6,539 nt of DNA from Candidatus Sifarchaeum marinoarchaea (GCA_016294985.1 JAECRW010000086.1:1-6539); one strand, 5' to 3'. Shown: positions 1 through 6,248, numbered from the stretch's first letter. Translations and numbers: made by a program. Notes: generated by a model from the letters alone, not told the origin.

Positions 1-8
1 TTGACCAT
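1..8 (-). CDS. Possible start of the next operon gene (only the first codons visible)
   Basis: An ATG at 8-6 is preceded by AGGTGA at 18-13, a strong archaeal ribosome-binding sequence, with a 4-base spacer. That site overlaps the stop codon of the EMC3-like gene (TGA 15-13). Only Met-Val and part of a third codon (AA, so Lys or Asn) lie in the window, so the product cannot be identified. In many archaea the gene after the DUF106 gene is L34e or cytidylate kinase; that is context only. The call rests on the start context. Confidence 0.4.
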
Positions 9-12
9 TGCT

Positions 13-18
13 TCACCT
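13..18 (-). promoter_or_regulatory. Ribosome-binding site for the gene leaving the left edge
   Basis: AGGTGA on the minus strand, complementary to the pyrimidine-rich 3' end of archaeal 16S rRNA, lies 4 bases before the ATG at 8-6. It sits inside the last codons and stop of the EMC3-like gene, so the two genes would be translationally coupled. Confidence 0.45.
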
Positions 19-606
19 TGTCTGGAATGCAGACATTCCACCCATACCTATATTCAAACCAAAGAGTCTCTGGACTATAGCACCAAACGCAAAGCTGGTC
101 ATCGCGTACCACCAGACAAATAACATGTGATACAGATTATCCACACCTAAATTTGCGCCGAAGAACTCAATTGGAAAGCTGAAAGGAAGAACTACTACGT
201 ATCTAGCTTCTTCACCCGCTATAAGAGGTAAGTAGCCATTAAAGAATCCATTTATTATCCAGAAAAACGCAAAGAACCCTGGCATGTAAATGAACATCGG
301 TTTGAATCGCTCCATCATCACTTTACTTTGAATTTTTTGTATATACCTTTCTTTACGTTTCACCTTCCGATAGAGTCGCTTATTCGCGGTTCTTTGGGCT
401 TCAGCCTTTGCCTTATTCCAGGTTGCGATTTCCTTCTGGTAGCGATTAAGTTTTTTCATGTCCATTACTAAGCTACTAACTACACTAATCACTACGGAGA
501 GTAGAAGTGATAAGCTTACGATAAATAGAGTGGAGCCTGGACGCTGTCCTATACCAACATTATGTAACCATGCATAAAACGGAATTAGAAAATCCCACCA
601 TGCCAT
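13..606 (-). CDS. EMC3/TMCO1-type (DUF106) membrane protein insertase, Oxa1 superfamily
   Basis: A 197-residue membrane protein of the archaeal DUF106 family, related to EMC3, TMCO1, Get1 and YidC/Oxa1, which insert membrane proteins after synthesis. Seen from the ATG at 606: a hydrophobic segment at about residues 27-48, a long very basic coiled-coil region at 49-101 (many Lys/Arg, suited to contact the ribosome), a second membrane segment at 103-122 in the family-typical context RFKPMFIYMPGFF, and a third at about 156-183 ending in a Gly/Met-rich tail. This matches the three-helix plus cytoplasmic coil plan of the family. The ATG starts two bases after the adkA stop. An in-frame TTG at 612 overlaps that stop (TTGA) and would add two residues; ATG is preferred because ATG starts are commoner. 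Its place just after secY and adkA is the usual archaeal arrangement. The family call is strong; substrates are unknown. Confidence 0.9.
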   Translation of the reverse strand: MAWWDFLIPFYAWLHNVGIGQRPGSTLFIVSLSLLLSVVISVVSSLVMDMKKLNRYQKEIATWNKAKAEAQRTANKRLYRKVKRKERYIQKIQSKVMMERFKPMFIYMPGFFAFFWIINGFFNGYLPLIAGEEARYVVVLPFSFPIEFFGANLGVDNLYHMLFVWWYAMTSFAFGAIVQRLFGLNIGMGGMSAFQTR

Positions 607-608
607 TT

Positions 609-1205
609 TCAATTCACACCCTTCAATACGACTGCTAATTCTTCTGCAGTCTTATCTACCATACCTTCCTTATTTGTAACAATTTTAACAGTAGCTCCAG
701 TAAGAGTACTGCATGTAATTGCCGCTGCCCGACATAGGTTCTGATGAGTACTTATTTCCAATGCAGAATCTTTATCACGAAGTCTGCTTTCATCTTTTGA
801 TCGTCTACTGAATATAGACTCTGGTTCTGCTTCAACCAATACTATTACATCTGGCTCAAGTGTAGTGACAACCCATTCGGGTAATCCAGCTAAATAGCCT
901 TCAGGCGTTTTTATAAGCATATGTGTATCGACTATTAATAATTTTCCCTGTTCAGCCTTTTTGGTGATGGTTTCAGCTGCTGTCTTTTGAATTTTCCGTT
1001 GTTTTTCAGGTGGAAGTAGCCGCATTTGATCTCTATTTTCTACAAATCCCGAACTTACTGCTGTCTCAAACATAACTGAGCCATAATTTACTATTTCTAC
1101 GGTATAATCTTGTCTTGCAATATCTGCCGCTTTATTTAGGACTGTGGTTTTACCCACGCCTGGGATTCCTGTAACAATAATAATCCGCTTTTTAGTTGTG
1201 CTCAT
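609..1205 (-). CDS. adkA: Archaeal-type adenylate kinase (AdkA)
   Basis: Catalyses ATP + AMP = 2 ADP in the cytoplasm. The 198-residue protein has the nucleotide-binding P-loop GIPGVGKT at residues 13-20, then features typical of archaeal AdkA rather than bacterial Adk: NYGSVMFE at 40-47, NRDQMR at 57-62, VDTHMLIKTPEGYLAGLP at 92-109 and LTGATVKIV at 168-176. Archaeal AdkA lacks the bacterial zinc/LID architecture, and its known members are trimers (family knowledge). The start at ATG 1205 is chosen because the length then fits the family (about 190-200) and GGAG lies at 1219-1216, ten bases upstream. A longer reading starts at ATG 1229, overlaps the secY stop as ATGA and adds eight residues (SLRSAKL region) that the family does not need. 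It lies between secY and the EMC3-like gene, as in many archaea. Confidence 0.95.
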   Translation of the reverse strand: MSTTKKRIIIVTGIPGVGKTTVLNKAADIARQDYTVEIVNYGSVMFETAVSSGFVENRDQMRLLPPEKQRKIQKTAAETITKKAEQGKLLIVDTHMLIKTPEGYLAGLPEWVVTTLEPDVIVLVEAEPESIFSRRSKDESRLRDKDSALEISTHQNLCRAAAITCSTLTGATVKIVTNKEGMVDKTAEELAVVLKGVN

Positions 1206-1225
1206 TAGTTTGGCGCTCCGTAGAC

Positions 1226-2656
1226 TCATCCAAATCCTAAGAAGTCTCTGAGAGCCGGGTGCATATCCGCTAATCTCTCTTTGGAAATTATTTCAAAATA
1301 TTGCTGGATTATCATGGTCGCTAATAGAATTCCCATGCCTGTACCGAGCGCACCGAGGAAGTCTGCAAAAGCGGCAATAAGTGCGATTGCCACGCCACCC
1401 CAGATCGATACGGGTCCGATGTAACGCTTCAATAACTTTTCAAGAATTTTTGGACTTCTTCTAAATCCGGGAACCATCATTCCCGCGTTGATAAGTTGTC
1501 TCGACACGTCTTTCGGCGCCATACCGCCTACCTCGATCCATGTGACCGAGAAAATAGCACACGCAACAATCAGTACCAATAGATAAGTCACGGCTCGTAA
1601 TGGGTCAGCTGTAACCAGTTCTAGCCCTCGTGGAGGCGTTAAATAGTAAACTAGGCCTCCAGTGGGGTTCAACCCTGCATCTGTAGACTCAAAAGTACCA
1701 ATAATGTTGTACCAGAAGTTTGAGTTGCTCTTATTATAACGCGACCATAAGAGCTGGCCAACGAGGTAGATGTTGGCAAAGAATGCCGCGGCTAAGATAA
1801 CAGGGATATTAGAGCTGTAAAAGAATTTGATAGGATATCGGCCTTTAAAACCACGATATTTGGCATATTGAAGTGGTACTTCTATCCTAATTGATTGCAT
1901 GTACACCACGATAATGAAGACTATAGCTGTGGCAGTGAATCCAGTCATATCTGGAAGATTGCCTGGACGGTCAAAGGCCGTCAATGCATCCCCTTCCCAC
2001 ACATATTGGCCTAAAGCTATGAGTGCACCATGATATTTTCCATCTTCTGGTGAAATCACAAGCCCCAAAGAGTTCCATGCTACCTGCTCAGCAACTCCTG
2101 CAGCAATAAACAAGGAAACACCTGAGCCGAGGCCCCATCCTTTTTGCAACAATTCATCCATAAGCATCAAGACTAAACCTGCGAAAATTAACTGAATGAA
2201 TATTAAAAGTGTAGTTTCAGGACGTAGCGTTCCAAAAGCACCGCCTATAAGGTAGGCTAATGCCTGAAAGACTGTCATTACAATGCTCAATACCTTCTGA
2301 GCTGCAGTAAATAATGAACGGTCTTCTGGGTTCGAGAAATCCACATCAATTATTTGTGATCCTGATAAAAGTTGCATAATGAGCCCTGCAGTTACGATTG
2401 GGCCGATCCCAAGCTCCATGAGTGTTCCTCTAGAACTTGCGAGAATTGTTCGCATCCAGAAGAACGGATCTGGTCCTATGTTTTTAGGAAGCCCAAACAA
2501 AGGAATTTGGGCCATAACTAGATAAAGAAGAAGGCAAAGTACTGTATAAACAGCTTTTTCTTTGAATGCAACATCTCGATCCGGCTTGCCGACTTCGGGT
2601 ATGACTCTCGCAATTGGCGCGAAAATGCGCAAAAACGTGCCTGGCAATAACTTCAC
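1226..2656 (-). CDS. secY: Preprotein translocase subunit SecY (Sec61 alpha homologue)
   Basis: The central pore subunit of the SecYE-beta channel in the cytoplasmic membrane, which moves proteins across or into the membrane. The 476-residue reading shows the expected ten-helix plan. TM1 is at about 35-56, followed by the periplasmic plug region; the conserved TM2 motif ELGIGPIVTAGLIMQLL is at 81-97. TM3 and TM4 fall at about 118-141 and 149-170, KGWGLGSGVSLFIAAG before and in TM5 at 172-187, and TM6 at about 241-260. The cytosolic loop before TM7 (RYPIKFFYSSNIPVILAA, 273-290) is followed by TM8 at about 354-374 and TM9-TM10 at 415-455. The sequence is archaeal in type and appears intact. The start is uncertain. 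GTG 2656 is the first possible codon after an in-frame stop, but it lies inside AGGTGA (2658-2653), the only good ribosome-binding site. That site is ideally spaced, 5 bases, from a TTG at 2647, which would remove three residues. Coordinates give the longer reading. The stop overlaps the upstream adkA ATG. Confidence 0.97.
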   Translation of the reverse strand: MKLLPGTFLRIFAPIARVIPEVGKPDRDVAFKEKAVYTVLCLLLYLVMAQIPLFGLPKNIGPDPFFWMRTILASSRGTLMELGIGPIVTAGLIMQLLSGSQIIDVDFSNPEDRSLFTAAQKVLSIVMTVFQALAYLIGGAFGTLRPETTLLIFIQLIFAGLVLMLMDELLQKGWGLGSGVSLFIAAGVAEQVAWNSLGLVISPEDGKYHGALIALGQYVWEGDALTAFDRPGNLPDMTGFTATAIVFIIVVYMQSIRIEVPLQYAKYRGFKGRYPIKFFYSSNIPVILAAAFFANIYLVGQLLWSRYNKSNSNFWYNIIGTFESTDAGLNPTGGLVYYLTPPRGLELVTADPLRAVTYLLVLIVACAIFSVTWIEVGGMAPKDVSRQLINAGMMVPGFRRSPKILEKLLKRYIGPVSIWGGVAIALIAAFADFLGALGTGMGILLATMIIQQYFEIISKERLADMHPALRDFLGFG

Positions 2657-2658
2657 CT
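2653..2658 (-). promoter_or_regulatory. Ribosome-binding site that questions the secY start
   Basis: AGGTGA on the minus strand contains the GTG (2656-2654) that opens the longest secY reading. A TTG at 2647-2645, in the same frame, lies 5 bases after it. A ribosome bound here would more naturally start at the TTG, so secY may begin with TTG. Confidence 0.5.
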
Positions 2659-2682
2659 AATCTTCGCTATTTATGTTTCGAA

Positions 2683-3132
2683 TTATTCTTCAGAAATAGG
2701 GACTGCTTTTCCCCCAGTTGCTTCTATTTTTTCTATTGCTTTTTCCGAAAAACTATGAGCTTTTATATTCATTATTCTGGAGACTTTGCCGCCTCCCAGA
2801 ATTTTTTCGTATCCGAATTTTGTGGCATCTATTTCTACTGTTTGATCACTAAACTTGACGCCTTCTTCATCTTCTGGAAGAGTTTCAATTAATTCTTGAA
2901 GAGCACCAACATTAATAGATCGGTCCTTTTTAACGAGTTTTGATGGTCTCTTGAAGCCATAAGTCCCAATTGTTGCTCTTTCAGCTTCAGTCAAACCTGA
3001 CTTAAGATGTTTATTTTTACCTGCCCAGCCCTTGCCGCCGCGCATTCCGGCTTTTCTATGCTGACCAACCCTTCCAAATCCATGCATGCGTGATCCTCGA
3101 TATTTTCTTGTTTTTTTCTTTTTTCTGATCAT
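2683..3132 (-). CDS. rpl15: 50S ribosomal protein L15 (uL15, archaeal type)
   Basis: A component of the large ribosomal subunit that contacts 23S rRNA. The 149-residue protein begins with a strongly basic, glycine-rich extension, RGSRMHGFGRVGQHRKAGMR at 12-31 followed by GGKGWAG, the rRNA-penetrating arm typical of archaeal and eukaryotic L15 (L27a). The globular C-terminal half has DATKFGYEKILGGGKV at 102-117 and the ending SEKAIEKIEATGGKAV at 129-144, both family signatures. The ATG at 3132 is preceded by AGGAAGGG at 3147-3140 with a 7-base spacer. It lies 22 bases after the L30 stop and 26 bases before secY, the classic L30-L15-secY order. Length and ends look complete. Confidence 0.97.
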   Translation of the reverse strand: MIRKKKKTRKYRGSRMHGFGRVGQHRKAGMRGGKGWAGKNKHLKSGLTEAERATIGTYGFKRPSKLVKKDRSINVGALQELIETLPEDEEGVKFSDQTVEIDATKFGYEKILGGGKVSRIMNIKAHSFSEKAIEKIEATGGKAVPISEE

Positions 3133-3154
3133 TGTTAGGCCCTTCCTTTTAAAA

Positions 3155-3634
3155 TTAAATCATTTTTTGTACCAGTTCGTTAATGTCTTTTCCACGATAA
3201 CCGAGGTCGCCACCATCTGAATAGGATGTTTTTACATCCTTTAAGCCCTTTCGGGGTGGGTGCAGCCGAAATACCTTTTTTAACGCAGGTAAATCCGAAA
3301 GATCTGCTTTAAACCCGTAAACTGATTGTGCAAATTCTGAGACAGATGAAAAAGAAGTTTTTCTTTTAATAAGGTCATCAGTTACCTTTCTTTTGGTTTC
3401 AGTTAATTCGCCTCTATTCGTTAACAAGAGTTCTACGGTTTCTGAGTTTATTTCGCCCCACGTTGCCCAATCTTTTATTTTCTGTAACATACCTCGATAT
3501 GAAGGTCTGTCGTCAATGATAACACAATTAAATCTACGAAACAGGTTAAGCATTTGCAGTGTATCCTCAGTAGTCTTTCTCACATTAACCCGGCCTCTCA
3601 TTCGGATAACTGCTAATCGTTTTCTTTCTTCCAC
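3155..3634 (-). CDS. rpl30: 50S ribosomal protein L30 (uL30, archaeal L7-type)
   Basis: A large-subunit protein of the uL30 family. At 159 residues it is the long archaeal/eukaryotic form (bacterial L30 is about 60). The ferredoxin-like L30 core is visible at the N-terminus: RLAVIRMRGRVNVRKTTEDT at 6-25, LNLFRRFNCVII at 29-40 and RGMLQKIKDWATWGEI at 47-62. The archaeal extension ends with FRLHPPRKGLKDVKTSYSDG at 122-141 and GGDLGYRGKDINELVQKM, where uL30 from archaea and eukaryotes has a similar HPPRKG-type segment. The start is a GTG at 3634. GAGG at 3647-3644, overlapping the S5 stop codon, gives a 9-base spacer, so initiation is probably coupled to S5 translation. No closer ATG fits the conserved N-terminus. 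Confidence 0.95.
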   Translation of the reverse strand: MEERKRLAVIRMRGRVNVRKTTEDTLQMLNLFRRFNCVIIDDRPSYRGMLQKIKDWATWGEINSETVELLLTNRGELTETKRKVTDDLIKRKTSFSSVSEFAQSVYGFKADLSDLPALKKVFRLHPPRKGLKDVKTSYSDGGDLGYRGKDINELVQKMI

Positions 3635-3645
3635 TTATATCAGCC

Positions 3646-4305
3646 TCAAGCCCAATCTTGTGGGGTCATAATCTTGTTTGTTTCTCGCAAGGCGTTATAT
3701 ACGGCGTATGCGTAATTTACAGTGGTTCTGGTGTTTCCCCTACTCTTTGCCCAAATATCTTCTATACCTGCTAAGCGCAACATAGTTTTGCCAACATCAC
3801 CTATTGCTAATCCTGTGCCTTTCGGAGCAGGAAATAATGTTAAATTAACACTTCCTGCTTTTCCTTTGACTTTAAATGGTACGGTGTGACCTAATCCACA
3901 AGCACATTCCCAACTCCCACATGAACGCCTAATTGGAATAACACTAAGTTTCGCCACGAGAATAGCTTTTCGTATAGCGGGCCCAATTTCTTTCGCTTTT
4001 GCGCTACCAATTCCAACATAACCATCTCTGTTCCCAACAACTACTGTTGCCTTGAACCTGCTTTTTTCGCCAGCATCTGTTTGTTTTTGGACGAGATTAA
4101 TATCAAGAACTTCTTCTTGTAGACCGGGAAGTAGGGTGTCGATTATTTGGGATTCTTTGATGGGTAAACTCAACTTAAACAACTCATCAACCGATGTTAT
4201 CCTGCCTTCCTGCACCCATCGTCCTATTCGTGTTCTTGGTATCCAGCCTTCAGTAGGGTCTTTTTTTTCCTGTGGTCTACGACGTCTTCTTCTGGATTTG
4301 GACAT
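3646..4305 (-). CDS. rps5: 30S ribosomal protein S5 (uS5, archaeal type)
   Basis: A small-subunit protein near the mRNA entry channel and decoding region. The 219 residues open with a basic tail (SRRRRRR) and an archaeal N-terminal section (WIPRTRIGRWVQEGRITSVD at 21-40). The dsRNA-binding-like S5 domain follows: FKATVVVGNRDGYVGIGSAK at 84-103, then KEIGPAIRKAILVAKLSVIPIRR at 105-127. The cysteine-rich turn SCGSWECACGLGHTVPF (128-144) resembles the archaeal/eukaryotic version. The C-terminal S5 domain has PKGTGLAIGDVGKTMLRLAG at 161-180 and IEDIWAKSRGNTRTT at 181-195. ATG 4305 is chosen because TAGGAGG at 4321-4315 lies 9 bases upstream; an earlier in-frame TTG at 4326 would translate through that site. 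The L18 stop lies within the same ribosome-binding sequence. Confidence 0.97.
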   Translation of the reverse strand: MSKSRRRRRRPQEKKDPTEGWIPRTRIGRWVQEGRITSVDELFKLSLPIKESQIIDTLLPGLQEEVLDINLVQKQTDAGEKSRFKATVVVGNRDGYVGIGSAKAKEIGPAIRKAILVAKLSVIPIRRSCGSWECACGLGHTVPFKVKGKAGSVNLTLFPAPKGTGLAIGDVGKTMLRLAGIEDIWAKSRGNTRTTVNYAYAVYNALRETNKIMTPQDWA

Positions 4306-4314
4306 ATTAATTAG

Positions 4315-4321
4315 CCTCCTA
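4315..4321 (-). promoter_or_regulatory. Ribosome-binding site deciding the S5 start
   Basis: TAGGAGG on the minus strand, 9 bases before ATG 4305. Its TAG is the stop codon of L18, so termination of L18 and initiation of S5 are adjacent. The longer S5 reading from TTG 4326 is made unlikely by this site. Confidence 0.75.
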
Positions 4322-4918
4322 ATCAAAAGAACTTACAAGTTTCTTCTTAACTTCATCAAAATGTTCTGGAAGGTCTTGAGGTTGTAATCCTCTCTTAACG
4401 ACTAAAGAGAAAAAGCGTGTCTTTGTTGTTTCTTCTTCTGCCTCTGATAATTGTTTTGCATAGGTTGCTATGTCTTCTCCTCGTATACGTGATTCCTCTG
4501 GTAAGACATCTTCGCTATATGGTATTGAAAGCCCTGCATCTAATGCGCCTTTTAATGCAGCAAAAACTTTTGCACCTTTAATTGGGGAAATTAACCCAAT
4601 ATCTACTACTGCATCTTTTAATCCTGCCTTTTTTGCGCGAAATCCTGCTAATAATCCTGTAAGATAAGTTGCAGGCATATTTCCACAATTTCCTTTCCAG
4701 TTGAACGTATCTCGCAATTCTTTAGAATGTGCGGAAACAATAACCTGATCTCCCTTCAGATGTGGTTTAAGGATCTGAACCATGGTATAACGATTAGATC
4801 TTCTAATAACAAAACGTAAGCGATTAGATAATAGTAATTTCCTACGAAGATGAAAGTTTGTTTTGCCTTCTCTCCGTCTTCGGAAAACTACTCTGTATCT
4901 TGGTCCATAAGTTTTCAT
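4319..4918 (-). CDS. rpl18: 50S ribosomal protein L18 (uL18, archaeal L5e-type)
   Basis: Binds 5S rRNA and forms part of the central protuberance of the large subunit. The 199-residue length is that of the archaeal/eukaryotic form (bacterial L18 is about 120). The N-terminus GPRYRVVFRRRREGKTNF (5-22) is the family signature, followed by RLRFVIRRSNRYTMVQI at 33-49. FNWKGNCGNMPATYLTGLLA at 72-91 is also typical, as are DIGLISPIKGAKVFAALKGA at 106-125 and SIPYSEDVLPEESRIRGEDI at 131-150. ATG 4918 is chosen: it has GGAG at 4932-4929, ten bases upstream, and gives the usual archaeal N-terminus. The longer reading from TTG 4957 adds 13 residues encoded by the ribosome-binding region itself. It begins 42 bases after the L19e stop. 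Confidence 0.96.
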   Translation of the reverse strand: MKTYGPRYRVVFRRRREGKTNFHLRRKLLLSNRLRFVIRRSNRYTMVQILKPHLKGDQVIVSAHSKELRDTFNWKGNCGNMPATYLTGLLAGFRAKKAGLKDAVVDIGLISPIKGAKVFAALKGALDAGLSIPYSEDVLPEESRIRGEDIATYAKQLSEAEEETTKTRFFSLVVKRGLQPQDLPEHFDEVKKKLVSSFD

Positions 4919-4960
4919 ATAATTCGTGCTCCTTTTGTGCGCTTTAACTATATTCAAAAA

Positions 4961-5410
4961 TCATCGACGATACAACTCTTGATCCTCACAAAATGTGTCT
5001 AAATGAGCAACGCTTCGAAAACTATTTCCTTTAGCTTTTCTATAAAGCATACGATACGTTGCAGGCGTAATCATTCTCCGAGCACGCAATTTCTTAAGAT
5101 GTTTCCTGAGGGGACGGATCTTTTGGATCCATCTACGTTTTTTAGGAAGTCTAGCAGTTTTCCTTCCAGCTCTGCGTCCATAGCCCCGTCTTCTGCCGAG
5201 TTTCCTTTTTTTGTGTAATTTTTTGGCTCTTCCGTGACTAATACCTTTTTCTGGTTTCTTTTTTATGAAGCCATCGTGGATCAATCTAGTGATATCTTCA
5301 CGACGGATTGCCATGGAAACCTCCTCAAGACGAGCGGGGTCGATCCAGACCCTCGAAACGCCTACTTTCAATATGTCAGCCGCAAGCTCTTTTTGATTTT
5401 TTAGATTCAT
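4961..5410 (-). CDS. rpl19e: 50S ribosomal protein L19e (eL19)
   Basis: A large-subunit protein found in archaea and eukaryotes but not bacteria; in yeast it contributes to an inter-subunit bridge (family knowledge). The 149-residue reading begins MNLKNQKELAADILKVGVSR, the canonical eL19 N-terminus, continues with VWIDPARLEEVSMAIRREDI (21-40) and IHDGFI, then a long Arg/Lys-rich helix (about 60-111). It ends with MITPATYRMLYRKAKGNSFR (113-132), also characteristic. ATG 5410 is chosen by this alignment; a GTG at 5419 would add three residues. Unlike its neighbours it has no recognisable ribosome-binding site and lies 109 bases after the L32e stop, with a hairpin and weak TATA-like sequence between, so initiation may be leaderless or otherwise unusual. 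Confidence 0.96.
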   Translation of the reverse strand: MNLKNQKELAADILKVGVSRVWIDPARLEEVSMAIRREDITRLIHDGFIKKKPEKGISHGRAKKLHKKRKLGRRRGYGRRAGRKTARLPKKRRWIQKIRPLRKHLKKLRARRMITPATYRMLYRKAKGNSFRSVAHLDTFCEDQELYRR

Positions 5411-5422
5411 TTTCAACACACA

Positions 5423-5442
5423 CGTGAACTATTTTTTTCACG
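5423..5442 (-). promoter_or_regulatory. Short hairpin just upstream of L19e
   Basis: CGTGAA and TTCACG form a perfect 6-base inverted repeat around an 8-base A-rich loop. The hairpin ends 12 bases before ATG 5410, or 3 bases before the alternative GTG at 5419. It could be a protein-binding site on the mRNA, a feature limiting initiation, or chance. A weak TATA-like TTCATAAA (5451-5444) directly upstream would place a transcript start close to the L19e start codon. Confidence 0.3.
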
Positions 5443-5450
5443 ATTTATGA

Positions 5451-5468
5451 ATTATTATTATTATTATT
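5451..5468. repeat. Trinucleotide microsatellite (ATT)6
   Basis: Six perfect ATT units on the plus strand (AAT on the coding strand) in the L32e-L19e spacer, 41 bases upstream of the L19e ATG. Such tracts are prone to length change by slippage. A change in length here would alter only the spacer. Confidence 0.9.
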
Positions 5469-5519
5469 CTTACAGATATCTTTTTAATTCAAATACTGAG
5501 GATTATGGAGTCACTACTT

Positions 5520-5987
5520 CTAGTCTTCTTCCTCCAAATCATCTAATTCAAATTCTTCTAATTCAAATTCTTCTAATCTTTCTGTTTCTGAAAGTTCAGC
5601 TAGTTCTAGAGGTATTATTGGGTTCACTATGGTTATATCCAGATTTCCTGCTTGATCTATTATTTGTGATCTTTTTCTTGCCCCAACTGTATGGGCGATT
5701 CTTACAATTTCCTCATCAGGGTTAATCTTTTCTAGTTCATCTGGATTGTGAACAAGAACTTCTTTATATCCTAGAGGATGTAGATTACGAGTATGTCTTG
5801 GTCCTTTATAGCCTGTATTTACAGACTTTGGAAGTCCTTTCTTTTTTTGACGCATTCTTGAGTCAATTCCGCGTGGTCTCCTCCATGGTTTCTTAACTCG
5901 CTTGTAGCGCCAACTTTCCTGCCTTCGGAACTTAGGTTTCTTTGCTTTCTTCTTCTTTCGTTCCCGAAGGAGTTTTGCATCAATCAT
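5520..5987 (-). CDS. rpl32e: 50S ribosomal protein L32e (eL32) with acidic repeat tail
   Basis: An archaeal/eukaryotic large-subunit protein. After a basic N-terminal helix (LLRERKKKKAKKPKF, 6-20) come the family signatures FRRQESWRYKRVKKPWRRPRG (20-40), IDSRMRQKKKGLP and VNTGYKGPRHTRNLHPLGYK at 56-75. The core continues with EVLVHNPDELEKINPDEEIVRI and ends near residue 124 (GNLDITIVNP). Residues 127-155 are an unusual acidic tail, built in part from two copies of LEEFE encoded by a 15-base tandem repeat. ATG 5987 is preceded by GGAGG with a 7-base spacer. It is the first gene of the ribosomal block in this window; the usual upstream partner L6 is absent and ppsA precedes it instead, so a promoter of its own is expected and a candidate is present. 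Confidence 0.96.
   Translation of the reverse strand: MIDAKLLRERKKKKAKKPKFRRQESWRYKRVKKPWRRPRGIDSRMRQKKKGLPKSVNTGYKGPRHTRNLHPLGYKEVLVHNPDELEKINPDEEIVRIAHTVGARKRSQIIDQAGNLDITIVNPIIPLELAELSETERLEEFELEEFELDDLEEED
5543..5572. repeat. 15-base tandem repeat in the L32e tail
   Basis: Two exact copies of CTAATTCAAATTCTT (plus strand), followed by a partial third copy (CTAAT). On the coding strand each copy encodes five residues of the EEFEL type. The ten-base core TAATTCAAAT occurs a third time at 5485-5494 in the spacer after the gene. Confidence 0.95.
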
Positions 5988-5994
5988 GATTTTT

Positions 5995-5999
5995 CCTCC
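5995..5999 (-). promoter_or_regulatory. Ribosome-binding site of L32e
   Basis: GGAGG on the minus strand, 7 bases before ATG 5987: a strong match to the archaeal 16S rRNA 3' end. It fixes the L32e start. Confidence 0.8.
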
Positions 6000-6007
6000 A
6001 ACTAACT

Positions 6008-6044
6008 TAATGAGCTGAAAGTTCTAAATTATCTAAATGTTTTT
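6008..6044 (-). promoter_or_regulatory. Candidate archaeal promoter for the ribosomal operon
   Basis: On the minus strand GAAAAAC at 6045-6039 (BRE-like, purine-rich) is followed by TTTAGATA at 6037-6030, one base from the archaeal TATA form TTTAAATA. A start about 25 bases downstream, near 6008, would give a leader of roughly 20 bases that still contains the GGAGG site. Other AT-rich possibilities exist farther up (TTTTTATAG around 6200-6192 and CTTAAAAAA around 6117-6109), but they would give long leaders. No transcription data support the choice. Confidence 0.45.
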
Positions 6045-6248
6045 CAAGCATTATGTAGCTTAATAATTGGAATTACACACGGGGCAGAATAGAAGAGTGG
6101 TAGTATGTTTTTTAAGTTTATCTATCTCTCAGTGTGTACCAGCTAAACACCTCAAAACCCGCACATCTTGTAGGAAAGGACGAGTTCGTAACTATAAAAA
6201 GAAACGAAAGTTCACCAAGCAGCGATGATGAGAATTCGCGTCTGCATA

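Noticed and set aside
2614..2892. Plus-strand open frame opposite secY/L15
   Set aside because: It overlaps well-identified genes on the other strand, its product is low-complexity (Phe/Cys/Tyr-rich), and no family is recognisable. The other plus-strand frames at 3393-3671, 4052-4387, 4470-4667, 5003-5218 and 5447-5725 fail for the same reason.
4919..4957. N-terminal extension of L18 from TTG 4957
   Set aside because: The added codons cover the GGAG ribosome-binding site, and the conserved archaeal L18 N-terminus begins at ATG 4918.
6170..6205. GAGTTCGTAAC, resembling a tRNA T-loop, in the spacer
   Set aside because: The flanking bases cannot form the 5-base T stem, and no acceptor or anticodon arms are found.
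6224..6245. ATGATGA (6225-6231, plus strand), resembling box C of an archaeal C/D guide RNA
   Set aside because: No CTGA box D lies at a suitable distance (only CTGC at 6242) and there are no internal C'/D' boxes or terminal stem.
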